Source: Castellaniella sp.
GTDB lineage: Bacteria > Pseudomonadota > Gammaproteobacteria > Burkholderiales > Burkholderiaceae_B
Direction: 5' to 3'
Assembly: GCF_004321985.1 (NCBI RefSeq)
Contig: NZ_SCQN01000022.1
Location: 1-64,000, forward strand
DNA: 64,000 nt
Position numbers and translations under genes: made by a program. The notes below the pieces were generated by a model. That model was not told where the DNA came from. It did no database searches and saw nothing but the letters and a program-made list of their open reading frames with translations. Positions 57,001 to 64,000 of this stretch are shown piece by piece (the first letter of the stretch is position 1; every line of letters begins with the position of its first letter).

Positions 57001-57204
57001 GGCAGCGGCGCGGGATCGGAACTGCGCCAGCCCCTGGGCTACACCATGGTGGGTGGGCTCATCCTGTCGCAGGTACTCACCCTGTTCACCACACCGGTGG
57101 TTTACCTCTATCTGGATCGCCTGCACCACCGCTATGTCCGGGGGAGGGCGCTGAAACAGGCCCGCAAGCTGCGGCGGCTGCGGGCGGTCCAGCGCTCGGC
57201 CTGA
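54043..57204 (+). CDS. RND multidrug efflux pump (HAE1 family, MdtB/MdtC-like)
   Basis: 1053 residues, 12 membrane helices in two repeats with large periplasmic loops. FIRRPIGTSLLALAL at the N-terminus, PLPQVDFPTIQV, the proton-relay Asp pair in GFIVDDAVVMLENI (TM4), and the second-half GIVKKNGILLIDFA and RFRPILMTTLCA are standard. The start is a TTG overlapping the adaptor stop (TTGA). Unlike mdtABC there is only one pump gene here and no outer-membrane factor follows, so it must recruit a TolC-like channel encoded elsewhere. Substrates unknown. Confidence 0.95.
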   Translation: MSISAHFIRRPIGTSLLALALFLVGAAVFNLLPVAPLPQVDFPTIQVTAKLPGANPETMATSVAQPLERQFSTIPGLVQMSSQNALGSSSITLQFDLNRNIDGAALDVQTAINSAARQLPANLPSPPTFRKINPADFSILILSVQSDVLPITVVNDYADNILAQQLSRVQGVGQVNIFGQQKPAIRIQVDPRKIAALGLDLESIRGVIATMTVSQPKGTIDGPQQSYTVYTNDQILDASPWNDAIIAWHKGAPVQVRDIGQAIAGPEDAKQAAWAFAGAGAGVSDRVIGGRSLVVGVTKEPGANVIDTVARIRAELPGIMASMPASVHVSTLIDRTQNIQASVHEVEFTLLLSIALVVGVIFMFLRNVAGTLIASVAVPLALMGTFALMYVVGYSLDNLSLMALTISVGFIVDDAVVMLENIWRHIEEGMKPMEAALKGSDEIGFTIVSISVSLMAVFIPLLLMGGIVGRLFREFAVTVVMTIVISVIVTLTLTPMLCSRFLRDLQHVQHGRVYRGFERGFDLLLGGYRRGLDVVLNHSFVTLLVFLATVAASAALFIVIPKGFFPQQDTGAIFGIAESSQDSSFEAMNQRMMALADILRQDPDVAAFGMTSNAPTFNNGRYFISLRAREQGRKASADQVIRRLRPKLDKVPGVRLFMQAGQDINVGGRLSRTQYQYTLTSPDLDELNIWAPRLLERFHTLAPLTDLATDQQNHANTAVVTIDRARAAMFGITPAMIDGTIYDALGQRQVAQYFTQVNSYNVVLEITPQWQRQPDVFSHLYIKSPLTGEQVPLSSLVKVDTSKPGYLSINHQGQFPAVTISFNLSPGYSLGQAVDAINKAEASMAVPLSIRGSFQGTAQAFQESLATQPYLIAAALVAVYIVLGLLYESYIHPLTILSTLPAAGVGALLILMGSGFDLSVIALIGILLLIGIVKKNGILLIDFAIVAEREQGLSPREAIYQACLLRFRPILMTTLCALFAGVPLMLGSGAGSELRQPLGYTMVGGLILSQVLTLFTTPVVYLYLDRLHHRYVRGRALKQARKLRRLRAVQRSA

Positions 57205-57249
57205 AGGTCGGCCCGTGGCGGCCGCAGCTGCTGCGGTGGCGTGGCAGTC

Positions 57250-57270
57250 GCCCGGCCTTTGCGGCCGGGC
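57250..57270. terminator. GC-rich hairpin between convergent efflux and ABC operons
   Basis: GCCCGGCC (57250-57257) / GGCCGGGC (57263-57270) with a 5-nt loop, preceded by a second stem CCGCAG/CTGCGG at 57222-57236. There is no T-run on either side, so if it terminates it is weak or bidirectional. Confidence 0.35.
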
Positions 57271-57281
57271 CAAGTGGATGC

Positions 57282-58148
57282 TCAGTCCCGCGCCACGGCG
57301 GTCAGGCCGGCCACGAGCTGGTCGATGAAGAAGGTGTACAGCACCGCGATCGGGATGCTCGCGATCAGTGCGCCCGCGAGCAGCGGTCCCCAGTGGAAGA
57401 CGTCGCCTCGGATCAGTTCGGTCGGCACCGCGATGCTGATGGTCTTGTCGGCCGAGCGGGTCACAAACGCGAGCGCGTAGATGAATTCGCTGGTGGACAG
57501 GGTAAAGGCAAACACGATGACTGTCAGGATCCCGGGGATGGCCAGCGGCAGCACTACATGCAGGAAGGCGCTGAAGCGGTTGTGGCCGTCGATCATGGCC
57601 TGTTCTTCGATGTCACGTGGGATGCCTTTGAAGAAACCCATGAGCAGCCAGGTACAGAACGGCACGGTGAAGGTTGGGTACGCCACGATGAGTGCGCCCA
57701 TGGAATTCTGCAGCCCGAGGAAGGCGATGACCTTGGAGAACGGGATGAACAGTAGCGTGGGCGGAATCAGGTACGTCAGAAAAATGCCGATCCCCAGTGT
57801 TTCCCCCCAGCCGCCAGCGATCCTGGCCAGCCCGTAGGCGGCCGGCACCGACAGCACGAGGGTGATCAGGACGACAGCAACCCCCACGTAAACGGTGTTC
57901 AACAGCCATTGGACGTATTGCGTCTGTTCAAAGAGCAGCCGCAGGTTGTCTAGGGTGGGCAGATGGTGGAACCAGAAAGGGTTGACGGACGGCGTGAAGA
58001 CATCGGCCTGGGTCTTGAAGGTCGTGATGAGCATCACGTAGAAAGGTAGCGCCGAGAAGATCACGAACAGCAGCGTTCCGACATAGAGGGCGCTCTTGCG
58101 CCCCAGATGGCGGGCAGGCTGCGTCGCGGCGGCAGATGTGGATGACAT
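57282..58148 (-). CDS. Sugar-type ABC transporter permease (MalG family)
   Basis: 288 residues, six membrane helices. The EAA loop that contacts the ATPase is visible as IEEQAMIDGHNRFSAFLHVVLPLAIPGI; FIYALAFVTRSADKTI follows. It starts 2 bp after the stop of the other permease gene, so the pair is tightly coupled. Last gene of the importer operon. Confidence 0.94.
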   Translation of the reverse strand: MSSTSAAATQPARHLGRKSALYVGTLLFVIFSALPFYVMLITTFKTQADVFTPSVNPFWFHHLPTLDNLRLLFEQTQYVQWLLNTVYVGVAVVLITLVLSVPAAYGLARIAGGWGETLGIGIFLTYLIPPTLLFIPFSKVIAFLGLQNSMGALIVAYPTFTVPFCTWLLMGFFKGIPRDIEEQAMIDGHNRFSAFLHVVLPLAIPGILTVIVFAFTLSTSEFIYALAFVTRSADKTISIAVPTELIRGDVFHWGPLLAGALIASIPIAVLYTFFIDQLVAGLTAVARD

Positions 58149-58150
58149 GG

Positions 58151-59074
58151 TCAGATCTCCCGGCGGCGGATCAGGGACAGAATCAGAATGGATATGGCGG
58201 CCAGCACTGGCAGCAGGAAGAGTGCCGTTGCCGCACCACGGCCCAGCGCGCCACCCTGCACACCGGTGAAGAAGGCAAGGGATGGCAGCACCTGGGTGGC
58301 GTTGGCTGGTCCGCCACGCGTCAGGATGAAGACCGTGATGATGTCGGAGAACACGAACACGAACGTGAACAGGATGGCGACTCCGAACACCGGAATCAGC
58401 ATGGGCAGAATGATGTGGAACAGTCTCCGGAAGTAGCCGGCGCCATCAATTTCGGATTGCTCGAGAATGTCGCGCGGTACGCCGTTCAGCCCCGCCAGGA
58501 TGATGACCGTCGCCAGCGGCAGTAATCGCCAGACGTTCACCAGGATGATGGAAAAGAGCGCGTAACCGCTGCGTCCCAACCAATAAGTATTGGGAAAGTC
58601 TCCGAACAAGGCGCCCGGGTGACCGAGTAGGCCCAGTCCGCGCAGGATCCAGTCCAGCGGGCTGAATGTGGAATCCAGCATCCACAGCCAGGCGATGGCT
58701 GACAGCGATGCCGGCGCGGTCCAGGGCAACAGGATCAGGAACCGGATCAGCCACTTGCCGCGCACGGGGCGCACCAGCAGTTCGGCCTGGATGGTGCCCA
58801 GCACCAGCACGCCGATCACTGTGCTGGTCGTGATGACGAAGGTATTGCTGATCGAGCGTAGAAAGTCTGGTGTGCTGAGCAGTGCGGTGAAATTTTCCAG
58901 CCCCACGAAACGCATGACCGGGCTGCCGGTCGTCACGTCGTTCAGGCTGTAGACGATCGCAAGGATTACCGGAACGCCCAGCAGCAAAACGATATACAGG
59001 ATGGCGGGCAGGACCATGCCCATGGCCAGCAGCGTATCCCGCTGGTCCAGAGTCAGGCGGCGTGTAGTTCCCAT
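58151..59074 (-). CDS. Sugar-type ABC transporter permease (MalF family)
   Basis: 307 residues, six membrane helices. PVILAIVYSLNDVTTGSP and FVGLENFTALL near the N-terminus are typical of MalF/UgpA permeases; the EAA loop is DILEQSEIDGAGYFRRLFHIILPML. It follows the ATPase gene by 3 bp. It forms a heterodimer with the MalG-type permease. Confidence 0.94.
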   Translation of the reverse strand: MGTTRRLTLDQRDTLLAMGMVLPAILYIVLLLGVPVILAIVYSLNDVTTGSPVMRFVGLENFTALLSTPDFLRSISNTFVITTSTVIGVLVLGTIQAELLVRPVRGKWLIRFLILLPWTAPASLSAIAWLWMLDSTFSPLDWILRGLGLLGHPGALFGDFPNTYWLGRSGYALFSIILVNVWRLLPLATVIILAGLNGVPRDILEQSEIDGAGYFRRLFHIILPMLIPVFGVAILFTFVFVFSDIITVFILTRGGPANATQVLPSLAFFTGVQGGALGRGAATALFLLPVLAAISILILSLIRRREI

Positions 59075-59077
59075 GGC

Positions 59078-60100
59078 TCAACCCTTTGCGCGCAGACCGC
59101 TGCGCGGGTCGAAGCGACGGATCTTGTCGTTGGGCACGTAGAAGGTAACCGACTGGCCGGCTGCCAGCCCCTGGGACAGACGTTCCCGCATCTTCAGGAT
59201 GAGATCAGTTTTGGTCGCGTCCAGGGTGCTGTAAATGAGGGCATCCGCGCCCAGGGCTTCGACCTGCTGGATGGTGATGGCGAGCGGATGCTGCCCCGTA
59301 AGATCCGCGCCAGCCGGCGGCAGCCAGGCGTCCTCAGCGTGGAATCCTACCCGCCAGTCTCCTTCCGGGATCAGGTTCATCGGGGGCGACCCCATGAATT
59401 GCGCCACATAGGTGTTGGCCGGTTCGTGGTAGATCTCGTGGGGTGTTCCGATTTGCTGCAACTCGCCGTGATTCATGACGGCGATGCGTTGACCCAACCC
59501 CATCGCCTCGACCTGGTCGTGGGTGACATACAGCGTGGTGATGCCGGTCTGTTGGTGCAGGCGCCTGAATTCACGGCGCGCCGAATGGCGCAGTTTTGCG
59601 TCCAGGTTGGAAAGCGGCTCATCCATCAGGAACAGGCTGGGCGTGCGCACCAGCGCCCGGGCCAGGGCGACACGCTGACGCTCACCGCCCGAGAGCGCTC
59701 GGGGCTTACGGTTCAGGTAGGCCTCGATGTGGAACAGCTTGGCGGCCCATTCGACCTTTTCCTTGATCTGTGCGGCCGGCATGTTGCTGGCTTCAAGCGG
59801 AAAGGAAATGTTGCGCCCAACTGTTTTGTGCGGGTAGAGCGCGTAGCTCTGAAACACCATGGAGATGTTACGGCTGCGTGGGGGTTCTTCGTTGGCTACA
59901 CGGCCATCGATGCGGATGATCCCGCTCGTGGGGCGTTCCAGCCCCGCGATGGTCCGCATCAGCGTGGATTTGCCTGAGCCCGAGGCTCCCAGCAATACCA
60001 GAAACTCCCCGTCGGGAACCTCGATGTTGACGTCATTGACGGCTTTGACCCGACCGTGGTCGTAAGTGGTGCATAGGTGCTCGATGCTCAGGCTGGCCAT
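59078..60100 (-). CDS. Sugar-type ABC transporter ATPase (UgpC/MsmK family)
   Basis: 340 residues. Walker A GASGSGKST, Q-loop MVFQSYALYPH, LSGGERQRVALARAL signature, Walker B LFLMDEPLSNLDAKLR, switch VTHDQVEAM, then a C-terminal TOBE region (GFHAEDAWL). At 340 residues it is slightly shorter than UgpC. ATG 60100 has AGGAGACC upstream; an earlier in-frame start lies in the binding-protein gene. It lies 20 bp after the substrate-binding protein gene. Confidence 0.94.
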   Translation of the reverse strand: MASLSIEHLCTTYDHGRVKAVNDVNIEVPDGEFLVLLGASGSGKSTLMRTIAGLERPTSGIIRIDGRVANEEPPRSRNISMVFQSYALYPHKTVGRNISFPLEASNMPAAQIKEKVEWAAKLFHIEAYLNRKPRALSGGERQRVALARALVRTPSLFLMDEPLSNLDAKLRHSARREFRRLHQQTGITTLYVTHDQVEAMGLGQRIAVMNHGELQQIGTPHEIYHEPANTYVAQFMGSPPMNLIPEGDWRVGFHAEDAWLPPAGADLTGQHPLAITIQQVEALGADALIYSTLDATKTDLILKMRERLSQGLAAGQSVTFYVPNDKIRRFDPRSGLRAKG

Positions 60101-60120
60101 TTGGTCTCCTTTTCTGTGGT

Positions 60121-61590
60121 TCAGGCTTTCTTGCCGCCGATCATGCCGCGGCCGCGCCATTGGGCGTAAATCGCCTCGGCTTGTTTGGCTGCTTCTTCCA
60201 CGGCCTGTTCGGGCTTGAGATCACCACGTGCTGCCTTGGCCATCATGTTGGGCAGGATGAAGGTGTTGAAGACTTCGCCCACGGCCGGGTTCGAGTAGCC
60301 CGGGTGCCCCAGATTCGTGGTCCATTTCTCGGCCGGGATGAGTGGCTTGAGTTTGCCGTCGGCCTCGCCCGGCAGCTTGAACGGATCGTTGGTGAACCAG
60401 GCGTCGTTCAGTTCCTTTGTCGTCTTGGCTCCGGGCACGGCAGGGTACCCGCGGTCCCCGGATGGGACGGGAGTGCCGATGTAGCTGGGTGTGTTGTAGA
60501 GCTTGCTGTGGTACATGGCCTGGTCGTAGTTGGCCGCCAGGTGCAGGATGAACTGCTTGGAAAGGTCTTCGCGCGCCTTGGCGAACTTCGGGATGATGTA
60601 GTTGTAGAGCACGTGTACGTTTGCCCAGCGGTCGCCGTAGGGCCCGGCCAGCGGCCCGAGGAAGAAGACGTCCTTCGCGATGTCCGGCTTGGTGGCCTGT
60701 GCGGAGCGGTAGGCCGAGATCGAGTTCACGATGTACGAGGCCTTCCCGGCAATCAGGTCCTGATTGTTTGACGCTGCGTTCCAGGCAAAGACAGCCGGCG
60801 TCATGGTCCGGTGATACAGATCGGCCATGTATTTCACGGCCTCAATGGCGCGTTCGCGATTCTTGCCGACGTTCAAAATGACGTTGTCGTCGGCGTCTTG
60901 AACCGAGGCGCCCCAGGACCACAGGATGGAGCGTGCCACCATGTTCGAGTCGAGTTCCTGAGACATGCCGATGCCGACCTGGACGCCTTGTTCCTTGCGG
61001 ATTTTTTCGCCCACGTCGAGCAGTTGTTGATAGGTGTCGGGACCGTTGGCCATTCCGGCCTTTTCCCACAGGCTCTTGCGATAGTCCCCGCAGTCGATCG
61101 TCCAGCCGTGGCAGAATGCATACCACTGTTTCATGGTGGGGTTGTAGGACACCCGCTTGATGACGTCGAAGATGGCGCCGAATTTCTTGGCGGCTTCCTG
61201 GTTCACGTCGGCCATGTCCACGACGTTTGGCGTGAACTGCGCGGCCTCTGGTCCCAACTCGATGATGTCGTGGCCTGAATTGGCAGACATTTCCGAGGTG
61301 GTCGTGGTCACCAGGTCAGCAATATTGATGTGATCTACCGTGACCTTCACGCCGTTGGCGTCGCCCCAGGCTTTGGCGAAGGCGTCGAACCACTTGTCGT
61401 AGGTCGGAACGAAGTGGCTCCATTGCAGGATCTTCAGCGTCTTGTCCGCCGCAAAGGCGTTCAGCGGGAAAAGCGGTGCGCCGATGGCGGCGAGGCCGGC
61501 CATCCCGCCGGCCTTGAGCACACGTCGCCGGCTGGCGGAATGGCGGGAAGTGGGGTGGTCCTGACCGGGCTTGTGAGAAAGATACGACAT
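60121..61590 (-). CDS. Tat-exported ABC substrate-binding protein (extracellular solute-binding family 1)
   Basis: 489 residues. N-terminal twin-arginine signal SRRRVLKAGGMAGLAAIGAP with cleavage near AFA-AD (~48). The mature part starts with KTLKILQWSHFVPTYDKWF and contains the conserved GHDIIELGP and GKASYIVNSISAY regions of family 1 binding proteins. A Tat route implies folding before export. It heads the operon SBP-ATPase-MalF-MalG. The strong ribosome site AAGGAGG lies before the ATG. No sugar or polyol dehydrogenase adjoins, so the ligand is open. Confidence 0.92.
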   Translation of the reverse strand: MSYLSHKPGQDHPTSRHSASRRRVLKAGGMAGLAAIGAPLFPLNAFAADKTLKILQWSHFVPTYDKWFDAFAKAWGDANGVKVTVDHINIADLVTTTTSEMSANSGHDIIELGPEAAQFTPNVVDMADVNQEAAKKFGAIFDVIKRVSYNPTMKQWYAFCHGWTIDCGDYRKSLWEKAGMANGPDTYQQLLDVGEKIRKEQGVQVGIGMSQELDSNMVARSILWSWGASVQDADDNVILNVGKNRERAIEAVKYMADLYHRTMTPAVFAWNAASNNQDLIAGKASYIVNSISAYRSAQATKPDIAKDVFFLGPLAGPYGDRWANVHVLYNYIIPKFAKAREDLSKQFILHLAANYDQAMYHSKLYNTPSYIGTPVPSGDRGYPAVPGAKTTKELNDAWFTNDPFKLPGEADGKLKPLIPAEKWTTNLGHPGYSNPAVGEVFNTFILPNMMAKAARGDLKPEQAVEEAAKQAEAIYAQWRGRGMIGGKKA

Positions 61591-61925
61591 GACCTTGCCT
61601 CCTTAGGAAGGGCGGGAGCATGTCGTCAGGAAAACACAATCGACGGCGCTACTCCCTGAACAGGAAGAGAGCTTGATGCGATGTGAACAACCAGTCTCGT
61701 TACCTTGGGAGGCCTGTCTCGGCCCCTCTGAAACTTGGGGGAAGTGTAACGCCAATTTTTCAGAACACAAGCAATGGAGACCCTGAGCGGCTGGCCCTCT
61801 CCAGGGAGTGACAGGGTTTTCCCCTAATAAAATCGAGGATTGGCAAAGAGGGGTTTGGTAATCTCCAGATTTGGCGCCAGCCTGCAGACCATAGCCTTTG
61901 AAAAGTCGTGCTCCCTATAGGGTCT
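61591..61925. other. Long intergenic region upstream of the Tat-exported binding protein
   Basis: 335 bp without a gene, visibly more AT-rich in 61740-61860 than its surroundings. Read on the - strand it is the leader of the ABC operon. Near its end a two-part hairpin can form: GGGAG/CTCCC (61656-61652 with 61618-61614) around GTCG/CGAC, 15 nt before the ribosome site. On the other side it lies behind the pyrD stop. No open frame with a ribosome site was seen. Confidence 0.5.
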
Positions 61926-62972
61926 TTAGGCCGATGCCAGTGCCCGCACGCATTCCCGCACGAGTTCCGGGCCACGGTAGATCAGCCCGGTGTAGATCTG
62001 CACCGCGTCGGCGCCCGCCTGGATCTTTTCGCAGGCCTGTTGTCCGGATTCGATTCCGCCCACACCGATGATGGCGGTAGTGGTCCCCAGGCGGCTGCGC
62101 AGCCGGCGGATGACTTTGAGCGACATTTCGTGGACGGGCGGACCCGACAGCCCCCCTGGTTCGCTTTCGTGAGGCAGGCCAGTCACGGCCGCGCGCGACA
62201 GCGTCGTGTTGGTGGCGATGATGCCGTCGATTCCATGGCGTGGAACGATGTCGGCGATGGCGTCTACCGCAGCGTCGTCCAGGTCGGGGGCGATCTTGAC
62301 GACCAATGGTGTGCGCCGGCCATGCTGGTCGGTCAGCGCCTCGCGCCGTTCGCGCAAGGCATCAAGCAGCACGTCCAGTGCCTCGTGATGCTGCAGGCTG
62401 CGCAGGTCGCGGGTGTTGGGCGACGAGATGTTCACGGTAACGTAGTCGGCGTGCGGGTAGACGGCATCCAGACAGGTCAGGTAGTCGTCGACGGCACGGT
62501 CTATCGGCGTGTCCGCATTCTTACCGATATTCAGCCCGAGGATTCCCCCGTCCTGGCGCCAGTGGCTGCGCTGCACGTTGGCAACGAAGGTATCCAGCCC
62601 TGCATTGTTGAAACCCATGCGGTTGATCAGGGATCGGGCGCGAGGCAGCCGGAACAGGCGCGGGGCTGGATTTCCAGGCTGTGCCAGCGGCGTTACCGTG
62701 CCGACCTCGATGAACCCGAACCCCAGCATGGCCAGGCCGTCGATGTAGGCGCCGTTCTTGTCCAGCCCGGCGGCCAGCCCGACGGGGTTGCGCAGCGGCA
62801 GGCCCATGACGGTGCGCGGCAGCAGCAGTTGACGATGGCGGGCGAGGGCGCGCGTGGCGGCGCAATCGTTCAAGCGTTTGAGAGCGCTCAGTGTCCACTC
62901 GTGGGCCTGTTCGGGATCCATGGAAAATAGCGCGCTGCGCACCACGGGGTAGGCCTGGAAGAGAAGCGACAT
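61926..62972 (-). CDS. pyrD: Dihydroorotate dehydrogenase (quinone), class 2
   Basis: 348 residues. The N-terminal membrane-associating helix ([12 protein letters not shown]) and FMN barrel motifs [29 protein letters not shown], the catalytic Ser in [19 protein letters not shown] and GVGGIESG are all present. The membrane-bound class 2 enzyme passes electrons to ubiquinone in pyrimidine synthesis. It follows bpt after 50 bp in the order aat-bpt-pyrD. Confidence 0.97.
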   Translation of the reverse strand: MSLLFQAYPVVRSALFSMDPEQAHEWTLSALKRLNDCAATRALARHRQLLLPRTVMGLPLRNPVGLAAGLDKNGAYIDGLAMLGFGFIEVGTVTPLAQPGNPAPRLFRLPRARSLINRMGFNNAGLDTFVANVQRSHWRQDGGILGLNIGKNADTPIDRAVDDYLTCLDAVYPHADYVTVNISSPNTRDLRSLQHHEALDVLLDALRERREALTDQHGRRTPLVVKIAPDLDDAAVDAIADIVPRHGIDGIIATNTTLSRAAVTGLPHESEPGGLSGPPVHEMSLKVIRRLRSRLGTTTAIIGVGGIESGQQACEKIQAGADAVQIYTGLIYRGPELVRECVRALASA

Positions 62973-63022
62973 GAATGGATTCCCTGGGGTCCCCGCTCCC
63001 CCGGGAGTACGAAGGCGCGGCG

Positions 63023-63787
63023 CTACGCGGCCGGTGACTTCGCCGTCGCGTTGCCTGGTGGATATGCCGGCTCCATCCAGACGCCCCCACGCAGGATCTG
63101 GTGCGGACGGAACCGCGATTTGTACGCCATTTTACGGCTTTCGCCGATCCAGTATCCGAGGTACAGCCAGGGCAGGTCCAGCGTGCGGCAGTAGTCGAGC
63201 TGCCACAGAATACCGTAGGTGCCCAGGCTGCCGTGGAAGTCCGGATCGTAGAAAGTGTAGACCGCCGAGACTCCGGTATCCACGCGATCCATGATGGAGA
63301 CCATGCGCAGGACCCCGTCCGTATCGTGGAATTCTGCCATCTCGGAACGGACCCGGCTGGTGAGCAGGAACTGGGTGTATTGCTCTTGGTCATCCTGGTC
63401 CATGCCGGCGCCAGGGTGGCGCTTGTGCTGATAGCGCTGATAGAGCTGGAAATGCTCCGGGTCCCAGTGCAGTGGTGAGCATCGGGCGGTCAGCCGGGGC
63501 TGCATGTGATGCCAGAGCTTGCGCTGTGTGCGGTCGCGCTGGAATCGTTGTGCATCGACCCGGATGGGAATGCAGGCCTGACAGTCGCCGCAGGACGGCC
63601 GGTAGGTGAATAGGCCGCTGCGGCGGAAGCCCCGTTCGATCAGGCGCGAATAGGCTGCTTCATCGACCAGATGCGCAGGTGCCGCGACCTCGGATCGGGC
63701 CATGCGTCCTGGGAGATAGCTGCAGGGGTACGACGCAGTGGTGTAGAACTGCAAGTGGCGGAAGATCGATTCGCTAGGTTTGCTCAT
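63023..63787 (-). CDS. bpt: Aspartate/glutamate leucyltransferase (N-end rule)
   Basis: 254 residues, ATE-related aminoacyl-tRNA-protein transferase. The N-terminal Cys cluster region [13 protein letters not shown] and [17 protein letters not shown], and the C-terminal GNAT-like block [21 protein letters not shown] and YLGYWI, match Bpt. It adds Leu to N-terminal Asp or Glu, marking proteins for ClpAP/ClpS. It stands between aat and pyrD, the two leucyl/phenylalanyl transferases being adjacent. Confidence 0.95.
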   Translation of the reverse strand: MSKPSESIFRHLQFYTTASYPCSYLPGRMARSEVAAPAHLVDEAAYSRLIERGFRRSGLFTYRPSCGDCQACIPIRVDAQRFQRDRTQRKLWHHMQPRLTARCSPLHWDPEHFQLYQRYQHKRHPGAGMDQDDQEQYTQFLLTSRVRSEMAEFHDTDGVLRMVSIMDRVDTGVSAVYTFYDPDFHGSLGTYGILWQLDYCRTLDLPWLYLGYWIGESRKMAYKSRFRPHQILRGGVWMEPAYPPGNATAKSPAA

Positions 63788-63870
63788 GGCCGCAGTCCAT
63801 CCGGTGGGCTCGCTTCATTGTGACACCCGCGTCGCGAGGATGCCAGCGGCCTGTGTGGTTGCCGGACGGT

Positions 63871-64000
63871 CTACCCGGATGGCAGCAGCGTTCCATCAGG
63901 CATCAGACGCCCCGCCCCCCAGGGCGGCATGGGGCCGTCCAGGCCTTGCGCGAGCATGGACAGGAACTGGTGGCGCGAGACGGGACGGGCTCCCAGGCTG
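63871..64000 (-). CDS. aat: Leucyl/phenylalanyl-tRNA--protein transferase, C-terminal fragment
   Basis: The last ~42 codons of a - strand gene running off the right edge. The frame reads SLGARPVSRHQFLSMLAQGL, then GPMPPWGAGRL, ending at a TAG (complement of 63871-63873). SLGA--V-R--FL is the C-terminal pattern of Aat, and aat-bpt-pyrD is the usual order in this group. The identification rests on this short tail and on context. Confidence 0.7.
   Translation of the reverse strand, partial: SLGARPVSRHQFLSMLAQGLDGPMPPWGAGRLMPDGTLLPSG

Noticed and set aside
1-64000. CRISPR arrays, insertion sequences, prophage, tRNA or rRNA genes
   Set aside because: No repeated spacer-like units, transposase or integrase genes, or cloverleaf-like sequences were recognised on reading both strands.

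Overview
The window is GC-rich, densely coded DNA from a betaproteobacterium, most likely Burkholderiales and probably Alcaligenaceae. That placement is an inference from gene content: a phasin, a double-length UvrA, the aat-bpt-pyrD order, the dusB-fis-purH-ruvC-ruvA order, and glnS directly ahead of minCDE. No rRNA, tRNA, insertion sequence, CRISPR array or prophage was seen. The window holds about 58 genes; one is cut at each edge.

Region 1 (1-12443, + strand) is an accessory catabolic operon. It encodes a three-subunit molybdenum hydroxylase whose large subunit carries a fused CoxG-type domain, an acyl/aryl-CoA ligase, a complete branched-chain-amino-acid-type ABC importer (with a permease-ATPase fusion), a short-chain dehydrogenase, an aldehyde dehydrogenase and, behind its own promoter, a MaoC-like hydratase. 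Together they look like uptake, hydroxylation and CoA activation of an aromatic or heteroaromatic acid. The substrate cannot be read from the sequence.

Region 2 (12448-30504) is mostly housekeeping: flavin reductase, pdxH, ChaC, tcdA, a 1883-residue tandem UvrA, a 42-residue basic protein with its own terminator, a glycosyltransferase, ettA, an isochorismatase-type hydrolase, a glycine-zipper lipoprotein, an AEC transporter, and a glnS-minC-minD-minE operon.

Region 3 (30538-34662) is the most unusual part: a cytochrome bd-like subunit I/II pair followed after 4 bp by a CLC chloride channel gene. Subunit I aligns along its length with CydA but has lost all three heme axial ligands, two key acidic residues and the quinol-site residues. 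It may be a heme-free bd homologue with a new function.

Region 4 (34748-51800) holds ruvB (convergent with and separated from ruvAC), a gene remnant, recQ, ruvA, ruvC, purH, fis, dusB, a UbiH-type hydroxylase, a CtaG-like protein, a BepA-like protease, ilvE, a DEAD-box helicase, small redox and zinc proteins, a molybdopterin-binding-domain protein and an IclR regulator. The iclR promoter and the adjacent phasin promoter share nearly identical 16-bp operator-like sites.

Region 5 (51946-64000) contains phaP with a strong promoter and terminator, an RND efflux pair without an outer-membrane partner, a Tat-exported sugar-type ABC importer set on the - strand, and the pyrD-bpt-aat group running off the right edge.
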